A DNA stretch of 64,000 nucleotides from Bedellia somnulentella (GCA_963576735.1 OY755188.1:16728323-16792322), one strand, 5' to 3'; counted from the stretch's first letter, positions 11,028 to 21,904 are shown. Made by a program: numbers and translations. The notes: a model not told the origin generated them from the sequence alone.

Positions 11028-11877
11028 ATATGGGGAGGAGCCGCAAAAACTAAATTAAGGGAAGCTGAAATAGCTCAACGATGTATCTTAAAAGTTATGC
11101 TTAAAGTTAAACAGCGATACCCAACTTCACAACTATATGCGGACTGGAAATTGCTTAGTATAAGGAAGTTGTTTATACTGAAATTAATACTACAGGCTCA
11201 TAAAAGTGTAATATCATCAGATACCTACAACTCATTATTAAAGAAACGAGTATACCAAGTACCTATGCCTCGCGTGAGAACAGCTTTTGCTTGTAGGCAA
11301 AACAGTTTCCTAAAGTTTCACATCTATAATAAATTTGCTAAGTTAACAGACTTTAAAAACAAAACTGTTACTGAGGTCAAAAACAGTATATTAAACATCT
11401 TAGACAATCTAACATATGATGAAACAGAAGTAATAATTTACAATTACGCACAGTAATCAAATTACATATACATATCTTTATTATATAGAAAGAAGGTAAA
11501 TGGTAATATTCCATTTCATAATGTATTATTGCTTATATATTTACTTATCTTACACTATTCAATAACATATTTATTCTATTTTCATGTATTTAGTTCTTTA
11601 AGTTTATTATAGATGATAAGATTATATCTAATTAATTTAGTATTTAAGTAAAATATTGGTCAAGCAAGATACAGCTGCAACCACAATGTAACGGTAATCG
11701 TAAAAAGGGTTCTCACAACACAGGATTTGCCTAGCGTGAGGCCACAATTAATCACTGACGTAGTGACGTACTGTTGTATTGTATAGAGTTTTCATGTACA
11801 TCATCATGTTGAGAATTGTGACGTTTTTCTTTTTTCATGTGGAGTAAATAAAGATTATTATTATTAAAAAAAAAAAC
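10150..11877 (+). mobile_element. CR1/Jockey-type LINE, 5'-truncated, internally deleted
   Basis: The reverse transcriptase part of a non-LTR retrotransposon ORF2. The frame starts inside the RT (FPESWKIACICPIHKTG, NYRPISLLPSLSKILEKI), runs through FGFRKSKSAVDAV, FLDLAKAFDTMSRD, FGVPQGSILGPTLF and the catalytic CYADDTAIVF, then breaks in a (TCTA)n microsatellite at 10997-11028. The C-terminal part resumes at about 11030 (WGGAAKTKLREAEIAQRCILK) and ends at 11456. The 3' UTR ends around 11850-11877 with AATAAAG, ATTATTATT and an A-run. It lacks ORF1 and the endonuclease, so it is a dead 5'-truncated copy. Confidence 0.87.
10997..11028 (+). repeat. (TCTA)n microsatellite inside LINE
   Basis: About eight TCTA repeats replacing a piece of ORF2 between the RT thumb region and the C-terminal part. 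Confidence 0.9.
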
Positions 11878-12111
11878 ATCATTTAAAGATTGTGTTAATC
11901 CATTCTTGGTTATAAAATCATGAAATCTTTGATTCCAAAATAAATTTTATATATACTTTTAGTACCGTTATACCAGAGAGCGTTATCAGTACAACTTTGC
12001 ATACCACCGCCGCCGCCGCCACGAATACGCATACAATCAGATCGAAATGTTAATGAGAAATGTTTTTCAGAAGTTGTAAGTGAAAATGATGGTGGGTTTA
12101 AGTCGCAACCT

Positions 12112-12525
12112 TTGGACGATGGATTTATATTAGTGCAAAAAAGGAGATTGAGAAATGGTTTTTTGGGAAAGAGTGGAAAAGCGATTGTAGATGTTAATTC
12201 CAACTTTAAAGCTGCCGATGTGAAGGTTTCGATTTATATTTACAATGTGTCAAAAGAAACCACTGAATTGGATATAAAAAGGTACATTTCTAGTAAGACG
12301 GATTTGGACATTAATTTGGAGAAAATGAATATGAAAACGATAAAGGAATACAATGCATTCAAAATTTTTGTACCTAAATGTAAGGTTGACCAATTTTTAA
12401 GTAATGATTTTTGGCCCGTCGGTGTTTTATATCGCCGATTTGTTGATTTTCATCAGCGTAAAACAGCGAAGCTTAACTACCGGGATATTGACAAATCAAA
12501 ACTTAAAAATGGACGTGACAACTAA
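12112..12525 (+). CDS. LINE ORF1-like protein
   Basis: Basic ORF1-type protein of unknown fold, presumably RNA-binding, with the conserved stretches DDGFILVQKRR, FKAADVKVSIYIYNV, KMNMKTIKEYNAFKIFV and FWPVGVLYRRFVDF that I associate with lepidopteran LINE ORF1 proteins. The open frame extends upstream without a stop to about 12020; no certain start codon is apparent, an ATG at 12119 being one candidate. Its end overlaps the ORF2 start (ATG 12509) by 17 bases. Confidence 0.6.
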   Translation: MDDGFILVQKRRLRNGFLGKSGKAIVDVNSNFKAADVKVSIYIYNVSKETTELDIKRYISSKTDLDINLEKMNMKTIKEYNAFKIFVPKCKVDQFLSNDFWPVGVLYRRFVDFHQRKTAKLNYRDIDKSKLKNGRDN

Positions 12526-13193
12526 GTTAATATCATTTAACTGTAAAAATGTAACGAGGTCGGTTGAATGTATAAGAAAACTGTGCAAGCAAGCCGTTAT
12601 TGTGGCCTTACAGGGAACGTGGCTCCTGGATCACGACATTCCGCTGTTGGGTCAAATCGATGACGCTTTTACATTCACCGGGAAATCGTTGGTAGATACT
12701 TCTGCGGGTGTACTCCGCGGTAGACCGTTTGGGGGATTGGCGATACTCTGGAGAACTGCAGTGTTTCCGAATGTGTCCGTTGTTCCGTGCAGCAGTGTTC
12801 GTATAGCCGCGATTAGGATAGTGAGCGGCGATCGGTCGTTACTAGTGATTAACGTACATATGCCAGTTAATGTAAATGGCAATCTGTGTGAGTTTACGGA
12901 TTGCTTAAGTGAAATCAATGCCATTATTGAAGCAAATAACGTGGACTCCGTGGTTATTCTTGGGGACGTTAACGCGCATCCGGGTAAGCTCTTTTCTTTA
13001 GAACTATTGGCTTATTGTGCGGAACAATCGTGGTCATGCGTAGACATGGAACTTTTACCTATGGATACACTTATACGTTTGTGTGCGCGGCAAGTGGTAG
13101 CCATAGTTGGCTAGATCACTGCGTAGTGACGACTGCCACTCAATCCGCTGTTCTAAGTGCATCGGTACTTTACGATACGTATTGGTGAGACCA
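12509..13193 (+). pseudogene. LINE ORF2, AP-endonuclease domain, frameshifted
   Basis: Endonuclease/exonuclease/phosphatase-fold nickase that starts target-primed reverse transcription. From ATG 12509: ISFNCKNV (catalytic Asn), ALQGTWLLDHD (Glu replaced by Gly in the usual QETW motif), RPFGGLAILWR, INVHMP, VILGDVNAHPG (catalytic Asp and Asn). The frame is then lost at about 13060; the next frame holds HSWLDHCVVTT with the final SxLDH motif and stops at about 13190. Loss of the catalytic Glu plus the frameshift and missing RT mark a dead copy. Confidence 0.8.
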
Positions 13194-13625
13194 CTATCCA
13201 CTAATTATTTCTTGTAATTTTAATTTTGTTCCCCTATTATCCTACAATCTGTGTCAAAAAATTATTCTGTTTTTAATAGCATTAAATGGGGTGAGAGAGA
13301 CTCGGACCAATTAGAAAAATATTCATATTTGTGTAATTCTAAATTGAAATTAATTGATTTGCCAATAGAATGCCGATACTGTGCTGACAATATTTGTAAT
13401 AATGATGAACATAAATTAATAATTGACCTCCTCCTTTTTATTTGACATTTATATTTAATTTATTGAAATTGTAAATTGTAAACTATGGATTTTATTATCT
13501 GAAATAAATTATTTGATTTGATATACATCTTCTTTAAGTTCGCCGTTTAAAAACGCGGTGGGAACGTCTAATTGTCTTATTGGTAATGCTTCTTCTATTG
13601 AATGACATAGTATTGTTCTAATAGT

Positions 13626-13812
13626 CGCAAACACTACTTGAACGTGTAAAAAAGAAACAAAGGATAGAGAAATTTCGCGCTGGATGCCAACTGACACTGT
13701 AGCTCAGTTGGCAGAGCGACGGGGGCGTATACCCGAAGGTCGCGGGTTCGAACCCCGCCAGTGTCGAAATTTTTCTTTCCTTTAATAACATCTTTTATTT
13801 ATGAGTAATAAT
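13626..13812 (+). repeat. SINE-T copy 1 of a tandem pair
   Basis: tRNA-like core 13693-13765 with a perfect 7-bp acceptor-like stem (GACACTG/CAGTGTC), D-arm and T-arm (TTCGAAC loop). It is preceded by CGCAAACACTACTTGAACGTG-type family sequence and followed by AAATTTTTCTTTCCTTTA. The anticodon arm cannot form a 5-bp stem with a 7-nt loop, so it is not a functional tRNA. Confidence 0.8.
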
Positions 13813-14116
13813 CCCCACATGAGGAATTCATGTCAAAAAACATTAAATTATGTGATAGTTAGGCGTTTCCAACATTTGCATTCTATCTGAAAAGGTAGAC
13901 AAGTGGCCGTCCGAATTAGTTAAAATTCGGAGGTAGGAAACGCAAACACTACTTGAACGTGTAAAAAAGAAACAAAGGATAGAGAAATTTCGCGCTGGAT
14001 GCCAACTGACACTGTAGCTCAGTTGGCAGAGCGACGGGGGCGTATACCCGAAGGTCGCGGGTTCGAACCCCGCCAGTGTCGAAATTTTTCTTTCCTTTAA
14101 TAACATCTTTTATTTA
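13813..14116 (+). repeat. SINE-T copy 2, complete unit
   Basis: Second copy, displaced exactly 315 bp from the first (core 14008-14080), with essentially identical core and flanks. It also contains the full leading body of the family: ATAATCCCCACATGAGG, GTTAGGCGTTTCCAACATTT, GACAAGTGGCC and TTAAAATTCGGAGGTAGG. Confidence 0.8.
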
Positions 14117-14999
14117 CTTGTAGTACTTACCGGTCCTGAAAGACCTGTATGCAATATAACGGGATCTACGTCGATCTAAAGAAAAAAATGGTTTTCTAAT
14201 AGATTTACCCTTAACACAAGGTCCACACACAGAATCAGAATATGGTGACCCTAATATAGACAAATGTTTTATATTAGCGTGACCTAATCTTCTATGTCAT
14301 AAATTTTTGTCAGTTATCAAACATCTCTCTTGATTTTCTAATTTTAAAGTAATAAGTAGATACCATATAAATTGCCAAACATTTTTCCGTCATATGATAA
14401 TTTTTGTAAGAAATTTTGACACCATTACTTTGAAAACTTATTTTGTTACCTTTTAATAATAAATCGTCTAACAGATAACAAATTATGACTGATACCTTTT
14501 ACGATAACTGCCTCAACCGGTATTACCCTATTTTTATGTTTTACATTTAATATTCCCTTTTTGTATACTGGTAAAGATTGACCGTGCAACATAAATCTTT
14601 CCCTCTGTACCTATCTAAATTTTCTATATTTGACATATATTTTTTTATATTTAGACATAATTAAGTTTTGAGTGGCTCCCGAATAAATAATAAAATCAAT
14701 AAAATTTTCGCTATCTTGACAAGTCAAATTACGCTCACTCGTGGCAAATCCTAAATTATTATTATTAGTCGGACTTGCCATTACATATTCATATTCGTTT
14801 ATTGCTTCATGTGGTATACATAGGTGGTACAATTTATAGCAGTAGCCGTAACATGAGCACTGCAAGGGCACTGCAATGCCTTAAAATAATTTACAAAAGA
14901 ACATTTAAATTTAAACATTAGATAACAAAGATATCTTCTTTTCTTTTTTAAACATATTGTATTAGCTTAAATAACTAGGTATCTTAATAATGATATATA

Positions 15000-15865
15000 T
15001 TTATAATTATATGTATTGCGTTAAGTATATGTTAGTTGTTAATAGGTTTGTGTGACTAGGTAGTTGTATGTGAGGTAGGTTGTTTGAAGTAATTATGTGT
15101 GTGTTTATAGAATGTCAGTTAACTTACGGATATCAGTCTTGTAGAAAATCATTAACAGAATAAAAGCATTTTTGAACGAGGTACAGCTTTAACTGTCGTA
15201 TTTTTGATGTTTTACTAGTGGCCGTAACTATTTTATTAGCATCTATTTTGTTATATATCTGAACGCACATGGCGAAGGGACCAGAGTGAACTAGTTGTAG
15301 GGTAGTGGGATTTGCTAATCTATGTTTAGGTCTTAGGTTTGGTGGACGCGAATAATTTAGGAAAAGCTCTAGGTGGTTTGTGACAAATTTATATACTTCA
15401 AGGATATATATACATGGTAAGGTGAGAATGTGGTATGCAATAAAGTAATTCCTGCAACTTTGCATTGTGTCGATATTCGCTAGTATTCTAATGCAACGTT
15501 TTTGGAGGATGAATAGCTTACTGAAGTCCGTACTGTTACCCCAGAGCACTATCCCATACTGTAACCTAGAGTGTGCATAAGCATAGTATGCGCTAAGGGA
15601 AGCTTTTAAGTCGGTGGTATTTTCAGTTCTAAGAGAGCATAGGAAAAACTGGAAAGTTTTGAAGCTGTGCTGTTTATATGACTTTTCCAGTTTAGATGAC
15701 TGTCTATATTGATTCCTAGTAGCGAAAAAGTGTCTACGGTTTTGATCTCAGTGTTTTTATATGTGTAGTTAATATTTAAAGGTGTTTTTTGATAGGGTCG
15801 GAACTGCATTAATTTAGTCTTTGTAAAGTTGATGTCTAGGTTGTGGTCGTGTTACCTTTTCATAA
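15000..15865 (-). mobile_element. LINE C-terminal fragment (CR1/Jockey type)
   Basis: The end of a non-LTR ORF2 on the minus strand. 15809-15606 carries the RT thumb region (FSLLGINIDSHLNWKSHI, then KLSSFSYALLELK); after a frameshift near 15605 the C-terminal part continues (YGIVLWGNSTDFSKLF, LQKRCIRILANI, QLKLYLVQKCFYSVNDFL) to a stop at 15133. The 3' UTR runs to roughly 15000 or below without a clear tail. 5'-truncated and dead. Confidence 0.82.
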
Positions 15866-15877
15866 TTAGTTTGAATT

Positions 15878-16129
15878 GCTGTGTAGTGTCGGCTTAGAAT
15901 AGCACTACCCCATTTCTTCCGGTGGGTGTACGTAAAAGGCGACTAACGGTATTGGGGCTTTTAAGGGATTTTTGGGCGATGCGGTTGGAGACCCATCACC
16001 AACATCCTTTATTTTTACCGTCTTATCCCCACTCACATTTCCAAAAGTGGCTGAGGAATTTCTAATTCCTTAGCTCTGGCTACCCCTTCTAGGGATTTAC
16101 AGCCGTGAGTATATGTATGTATGTATGTT
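15878..16129 (+). repeat. SINE-A, near full length
   Basis: Roughly 250-bp dispersed repeat: starts GCTGTGTAGTGTCGGCTTAG, contains CACTACCCCATTTCTTCCGG, GGCGACTAACGGTATTGGGG, GGAGACCCATCACCAA, CAAAAGTGGCTGAGGAATTT and GGGATTTACAGCCGTGAG, and ends in ATGTATGTATGT. Similar copies occur across the window in both orientations. Confidence 0.85.
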
Positions 16130-16170
16130 TGAAAACGCTTTCGTCTACTGAACCGTCCTCTAGCTCTGTC

Positions 16171-16330
16171 AAATCTTCATCTGTAATTCCCTCGCATACC
16201 GGGTCTCCCACCAAAGTTTTCTCCAAATGCCTCTCTTTGTTCATATCCTCCTCTGTGTCTGCACTCATATGATTTGTGTCCACGTCTACCGCATTTGAAG
16301 CACGAAATAAAAGCAGTTGGTGGCTCCATG
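16171..16330 (-). pseudogene. CCHC zinc-knuckle fragment of a retroelement gag
   Basis: On the minus strand a short frame reads CFKCGRRGHKSYEC, a canonical CX2CX4HX4C zinc knuckle, then a Gly/Arg-rich stretch (GGYEQREAFGENFGGRPGMR) and a stop near 16174. Such knuckles are typical of Gag or LINE ORF1 proteins. Only this fragment survives, directly after a SINE-A tail, so the parent element is not identified. Confidence 0.5.
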
Positions 16331-16741
16331 TAATCTGTTTCGTGTAGTTTTATTTCCTATACAGGGTGTAATTGTAATGACTGTTTTCCTTGAAAAGTAT
16401 GATTCATTATCACGTATAGAGGCAGAATTCGTTGAAAAAAAACACACTTATTTTTTTTCAAATTTTGTTAAAATTTGCACTAAGAAAGTAGTACTATTGA
16501 CACCAACACGCTCAATGTATGCGTGAAACGCGATGACAAGGCGGGCAACTCAGCTGACAGCTGCGTGCGACCCGCCGCCGCCGTGACCCTTAACCGGCGG
16601 CCAAATCAAATCAAGGCTAGTAAAGTAATCAATCGAACTTAGCTTCTAATATCTTCTTATTTTTTACATGTTATTATTTGACATGATAAATTTGAATAAC
16701 ACTACCCCATAGTTAATACTGCGTTGGAATGCGGCAGTATG

Positions 16742-16880
16742 TTCACTATCACGTGAGTACACTGTCCAAGCAAAACGCGGGTACTCGGAACACCAAGTGA
16801 CAATGTCACGTGATGTTCAGAAGCATTAGTACCTCTGCCAACCCCTTCGGGGATATTCGGCGTGAACTTTTGAGTTGAGT
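16742..16880 (+). repeat. SINE-B fragment (3' part)
   Basis: Contains the family's CACTATCACGTGAGTACACT, CAAGTGACAATGTCACGTGA and CCAACCCCTTCGGGGATATT segments. 16331-16740 to its left has no recognisable gene. Confidence 0.75.
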
Positions 16881-17198
16881 TGAATTTATAATTACTTTGA
16901 GTTTTCTTCCCCTTTAGAAATTTGGCGTGCTAACCGTACTTCTTGAAGAATTATACGCATACTAACAAAGATGAGGATTTACGATTACAAGTACAAATAA
17001 AGGCGACATGTACTCGTAGATTGCAAGATCTACGACTCCTTACCAAATATCCATATTAATAATTTCGTCACAGGGTACGGTAGACTCGATCGAAATCTTA
17101 CCTGAATAATAAAACATAAAATAATAATGATTTTGAGTCGACATGTATCCGCAAAATTCGGATTGGCTAGTATTTTGCTAAATTCTAATGGTGCTGAC

Positions 17199-17938
17199 TA
17201 GGCTTGGGTTGATCCAGCTCCGCGAGGTGATTCGAATCACCAGGTTCAGGCTCAGTTCCGGTACTGAATCCTCTTAACCGGGCCGGACAGCTTATCGAAT
17301 CCGGCTCGGTTAAGAAATTCAGAACGGAATTAAACATCCAAAAAATACCACGCTTACTTCGCGGAACGTAACGATTGCTATTGACATACATTTAAAAATC
17401 AATTAACTCATATGTATAATGATTCTGTTTGTACAGGCTAGGTTCGCTAACATACAAATATTCATATGAAAAAAAATAATAATATTTAGAAACATCTTAA
17501 CAACATCTTCATACAATATCTACACATAAATATATACAAGTCAGACAGTTACACAACATAAAACACTATCGCATTTATAATATCACAATAAACACCATTA
17601 TTTATGAAAATATTGATAAATCTATTAAACGAAATTGGCAATCAAAGAACACAAAAGGACAACTCTCTTTTCGTCTCTGTCTCCCGAGTTCAAATTGTAT
17701 TACATTCTTGTCTCGCTCTCACGTTCAGCAAGCAAATGTAACGGTAATAATCGAACCGATCCTGAACCTGATGCCTGAGTCTGTTGTTCGAAAACAATAG
17801 AACCGACCGAGCCGTTGCGAAGCGGTCCGGTTAAGCGAACTCGCACCTGATAAGAAAGAGTGGGGCCGGTTAGGCCAATCAGGCTCACGCAGAGATTCGA
17901 ATCATTTAAATCCACCGAGCCGGACCTACACACGGCTA
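17199..17938. mobile_element. hAT-like non-autonomous DNA element
   Basis: 740 bp bounded by TAGGCTTGGG on the left and a CTA end on the right (reverse complement TAGCCGTGTG), flanked by GTGCTGAC (17191-17198) and GTGCTGGC (17939-17946), an 8-bp duplication with one mismatch. The 8-bp duplication and TAG/CTA ends fit hAT. The GC-rich subterminal parts contain repeated GGTTAAG and CGAATC motifs; the interior is AT-rich and codes for nothing recognisable. Confidence 0.5.
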
Positions 17939-17989
17939 GTGCTGGCTGACAGAAAAAAATCAGTCGCCATTTTGACTGACACCCGATGA

Positions 17990-18505
17990 CAAACGTTTTG
18001 TTTCATAATATTTTTCAATCATTTCACAAAGGGCACTTTTTTAAAGGAGGCTCCGATCGAGTCTACCGTGCTCTTTGACGAAATTAGTATTATAGATACT
18101 CTTTTCTTCAGTCGCTGACGTTTTGCGATAATATTGTTTTTGGTACGGCTTAATTTTTTTCTTCGTGGCCTCAATCGTGTTGCCACAATAACTTCGCCAA
18201 TGTCAACTTTAAAAACATGTGTCACATCACCATAGAGTAACTTTTTAGGGAGTAAAAACAACAAAAATAATGTTAAATATAAATACCGTCTTTGTTTATT
18301 TACTTTTAAGCTATCTTGGCTTAAACTGATATTTAGACTTTCAAATCAGAACGTTTTTATGTACGTTCCATTTTACGATATCATTACATCCAAGTGTGAA
18401 AAACGGTGTGACGTTCCGTTCCTACCAGTAACATAGCAAGTCTGGCGCCATCTATCCTGAGAACAGGGAAGAAGAAAAAAAGAAAAAAAGGAAAACCTCT
18501 CATTA
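17990..18505 (-). repeat. repeat family G, left-end type, inverted relative to 46340
   Basis: Read on the minus strand from 18505: ATGAGAGGTTTTCC, a T/C-rich tract, CTGTTCTCAGGATAGATGGC, then ATTTTTGTTGTTTTTACTCC and a short open frame (MLFLLPKKLLYGDVTHVFKV...) of no known function. The plus-strand stretch 46340-46690 is a close relative. It may be one end of the P-type element discussed at 49191-50543. Confidence 0.55.
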
Positions 18506-18750
18506 GCCTAGCGCAAGCTGGAACTTTGTACAGGTTTGTTCAAATTCAGTAAATAATTCATGACTGACATATATCTATTCAAGACAATAATGACACTTTC
18601 TGCGTTTAAATTTATTCTGATGATACATATTTTTATTCATTATTTCATAAAATTGTTGATTGGTCGTGTCTTTGTCTTTATTGTTTGATGATACTTACTA
18701 ATAATCATTTTGTTAACAGCAGAATCTCCTTGCTTTTGGTAAATATTGCC

Positions 18751-19539
18751 ACAATTGGCCTAGACCTCGCTTATTTAACATACCCTTTTTATATTATGAA
18801 TCGATAAAGGACATCAAACTTAACAACTTTGCCTATGGAATGCCTATCTAAAATATTGTAATTTTCAAAAAATAATAATAATTAAAAATTGTCGTACCTA
18901 GTTCAAACTGAGAATGTATAGAATGAGATTCCTTGCTTCAGTGAAAATAAGAAATTAAAAAAAAACATCTGATCTATGCTTTTTGCTCTGTAAACAAAAA
19001 TATAACTTCTTTCTGTATTTTCCAGTTCAATCGCTCGCTTACCGGTTTATTTTATGATATTATTTTTCAACGACGATCAATACAACTGGAAAATACCGAA
19101 TAATTAAAAAATGTCGTACCTAGTTCAAACTGAGAATGTATAGAATGAGATTCTTTGCTTCAGTGAAAATAAGAAATAAAAAAAAACATCTGATCTATGC
19201 TTTTCGCGCTGTAAATAAAAACATAACATCTTTCGGTGTTTAGTTTGATCGATTTATAATAACTGAAAAATACCGAAAGAAGTTATGTTTTTGTTTACAG
19301 AGCGAAAAGCATAGATCAGATGTTTTTTTATTTTATTTCTTATTTTCACTGAAGCAAAGAATCTCATTCTATACTTTCTCAGTTTGAACTAGGTATATGA
19401 TATTTTTCATTATTAAATATTTAGATAATTACAATATTTTAGATAGGCATTCCATAGGCAAAGTTGTTAAGTTTGATGTCCTTTATCGATTTATAATATA
19501 AAAAGGGTATGTTATAAAAGCAAGGTCTAGGCCAATTGT
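18751..19539. mobile_element. foldback element with ~270-bp inverted arms
   Basis: Left arm 18751-19022 and right arm 19263-19539 are inverted copies (both outer ends read ACAATTGGCCTAGACC), with shared landmarks such as CATCAAACTTAACAACTTTG and GATAGGCATTCCATAGG. The middle has a third, direct copy of the inner arm (about 19083-19256). No coding capacity; looks like a long-TIR MITE. Confidence 0.8.
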
Positions 19540-19740
19540 AGAAAGTGGATGCAGCGAAGGGCTCTTCGTAAAGATGGTAAATTTAGTAGGTATGTAAGTA
19601 GTCAGACATACGCTATAAGGGATACCCCTTTTTGTTCGATAGGCTCCTTAGGCCGCGCGTGGTAAGAGCTACCATGGGGTATCCTAGACTGTGACCTACC
19701 TAGGCAGGTTGTGCTGACTGAAGAAAAGAGTATCTATAAT
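19540..19740 (+). repeat. unclassified repeat with GTTCGATAGGC motif
   Basis: Carries GATACCCCTTTTTGTTCGAT; the reverse complement recurs at 20270-20292 (ATCGAACAAAAAGGGGTATC). Two copies in opposite orientation within 700 bp suggest a dispersed repeat of unknown type. Confidence 0.4.
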
Positions 19741-19854
19741 AAAAATTAATAGATAAAAACAATGAACGAAGCTATACGAATCTAAGCCTTGCTTTCATTT
19801 AATATTCCTTGAGTACCGCTGACTACAGAACAGAAGTATATACTAATAAATTAA

Positions 19855-20160
19855 AGAATAAATAAAGCAAAGAAAAATTTCGACACAGGTAGGAATCGAA
19901 CCCGCGACCTCGGGTGTACGCCCCCATCGCTCTGCCAATTAAGCTACCGTGTCAATGGCTGCCAGCGCGAAATTCTTCTATCCTTTATTTCTTTAACACG
20001 TTTAAGTAGTGTTTGCGTTTCCTACCTCCGAATTTTTACTAATTCGGAAGGCCACTTGTCTACCTTTTCAGATAGAATGCAAATGTTGAAAGCGCCTAAC
20101 CATCACATAATTTAAATCTTTTGTTCATAAAAACCTCATGTGGGGAGTATTACTAATAAA
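19855..20160 (-). repeat. SINE-T copy
   Basis: tRNA-like core 19882-19953 (minus strand) with the full body to 20160, including GGCCACTTGTCTACCTTTTC and CCTCATGTGGGG. The anticodon arm is degenerate (GGGTGTACGCCCCC on plus). Confidence 0.75.
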
Positions 20161-20164
20161 TTAA

Positions 20165-20250
20165 AGAAAAAAGGATAGAAGAATTTCGCGCTGGCAGCCA
20201 TTGACACGGTAGCCTAATTGGCAGAGCGACGGGGGCGTATACCCGAGGCG
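20165..20250 (+). repeat. SINE-T copy, truncated inside the tRNA-like core
   Basis: Begins AAAAAAGGATAGAAGAATTT, core from 20203, ends after CGTATACCCGAGG where unrelated repeat sequence starts. Head-to-head with the preceding copy. Confidence 0.7.
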
Positions 20251-20329
20251 AGGTTTATGGCCTGAGGGGGCCTATCGAACAAAAAGGGGTATCTTTGGGT
20301 GAGGCCGGCTGCACCTTTGCCGAATTCTC

Positions 20330-21590
20330 GGGTGAGTACTCATTGTAAAATTACAATTTACATACGACCTGATATCCTTTTAGATGCAGCCAATTTGAAT
20401 AAAAACAAAAATTTCATTTTTTTATTTTCTTTAATGAATACCTTAGTATACTCCACAGATTAAATATTAGTAGTACCTACAGATGGGACAGTAAAGAATG
20501 AAGTGTAGTTTCCTCTGCCCCGGCGCCACCGTCGCGACAATGGCGTCGATAGAGACCGAACGACAACAACGCGTCGTTCGGTCTTTATAGGTTGTCGTTC
20601 GGTCTCTATAGGTTGTCGTTCGGTCTCTATAGTGCTGTACCTTTTTCTTTTTTTGTCGATATCGATAAAACTGTAGTGATGCCTCTGTCGATAGTTATAT
20701 TAGTTTAGTACCAGACATGATTGTTAATTTCAAAAAGATAAATAAAAGGACAGTATTTTCATAATATTTTATTTCTCTTCTTCTTAACCTGTAAGTTACA
20801 TATATCTTGTATGCAAACTGTTACATAGACCCCATTTAATAAACATGCCGTTTTATATTTTCCTGTTTCATATTATATTGCACCAGTTATGGCCAAGCAA
20901 CCGTATAATTAAAAATCTATAAAACAGTTTTACTCTTCTGTCATGCTCCATACAATCTGACCAAGACATGTAACTTTTCGATATTAATTTCTTACGGTTT
21001 CTTTCTATTTGTGCTTTTGTTCCATATATATTTAAATATTTGTGGATTAACTAACTACTTTCTCTATATAATCTTAGCATTTGTCACTTGGGATACATTA
21101 AATTATTATTTTTAGATCTTTCGTAAGCTCTTAAATATACAAATATTTATGGGTACATCTCTGAATTCTTTGGCCGGATAAGTTATTTTGCATTCTTTGC
21201 AGTTATTCTTTTTTCAGCACATATATCCACTTGTTCCTAATTTTGTTTAGTTTCATTTAGCATTAAAATAAGAACGAAATTATAAATAGTCTTTTCGTCA
21301 AGCCCTTACTGCAATTTTTTTCATTCGAATGTTTTCAAATCTACAATATTTTCACCTTCACCTTCTTTACAGTTTGTGAATTTTGATACTATGCTTAAAA
21401 TGTTAGTTAATACAAAGATTTAAAAGAATAAATGAAATTTTAGCATCAGTATTAGTATATCAGTGGCTCATTGCTGTTATATGACCAAAGAAACTTTCAA
21501 GTCTTGATTTAAATATCTTGGATAAAAATAGCTTGTGCCAAACTAGGAAAACAATAACTTAGACAATCCCAAAAAACTCTGCAGTATCTT
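20330..21590. other. gene-free stretch
   Basis: AT-rich sequence without a recognisable gene. It holds a short inverted/tandem repeat at 20549-20632 built on GTCGTTCGGTCTCTATAGG. Confidence 0.5.
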
Positions 21591-21594
21591 CTAT

Positions 21595-21870
21595 CCATCC
21601 AATGAAGGAGCACATAATAAACATCTTGGTTCACCTGCTTGCATAGTCAATTTCCTGGTGGAGGCTATAAACTTCATATTTTTGAGACCCTAATCGGTTT
21701 TTGCCTCAGTTCTATGTGCTTGGATTCGGGCTTCACAGTAGACCATAGCTTTCCTCTTCTTGTTGAGCCTGGTAAACATTTACGCTGTCAAACAGTTCAC
21801 CAAAAAACTTTATGACATCAGCGGTGGTCTTCATTGTTTCACGTGGCTGTCCCAAGCCCGAATCTATAAC
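21595..21870 (-). pseudogene. P-element/THAP-type transposase fragment
   Basis: On the minus strand the segment near 21868 reads DSGLGQPRETMKTTADVIKF, then GELFDSVN and, in shifting frames, pieces resembling the following ARTNPSTSIDNxxxx-free region: RIQAHRTEAKTD, then MKFIAS. TADVIKFFxELFDSVN is, from memory, a hallmark of the middle part of insect P-type (THAP-carrying) transposases. Multiple stops and shifts; not functional. Family identification is by motif recollection and needs a search. Confidence 0.45.
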
Positions 21871-21904
21871 AAAAAAAAACAAGTTTCAGATTAGACACAA
21901 AGGA

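Larger units (their letters stand above)
11900..13516 (+). mobile_element. LINE with ORF1 and AP-endonuclease, RT deleted
   Basis: Second non-LTR element, complementary to its neighbour in what survives: ORF1 and the endonuclease part of ORF2 remain and the reverse transcriptase is gone. After the endonuclease the sequence jumps to a short piece (WGERDSDQLEKYSYLC, then LPIECRYCADNICNN) that resembles the linker between endonuclease and RT in such LINEs, then ends in a tail AATAAATTATTTGATTTGAT near 13516. A short GCC-repeat lies at about 12004-12021 upstream of ORF1. Confidence 0.75.
13519..14880 (-). mobile_element. Ty1/copia retrotransposon remnant
   Basis: Three pieces in copia order on the minus strand. 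At 14871-14611 a Gag/protease junction (VMASPTNNNNLGF, ENFIDFIIYSGATQNL, a protease D[ST]G site with Asp changed to Tyr). Downstream, about 14350-14120, the pre-integrase zinc domain (HRRLGHANIKHLS, VCGPCVKGK) with a TGA in place of the Trp of the LWH motif. At 13632-13519 an RT fragment with IRQLDVPTAFLNGELKEDVY. The RT and integrase pieces are now separated by a duplicated SINE-T insertion; most of the integrase core and RNase H are missing. Confidence 0.8.
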
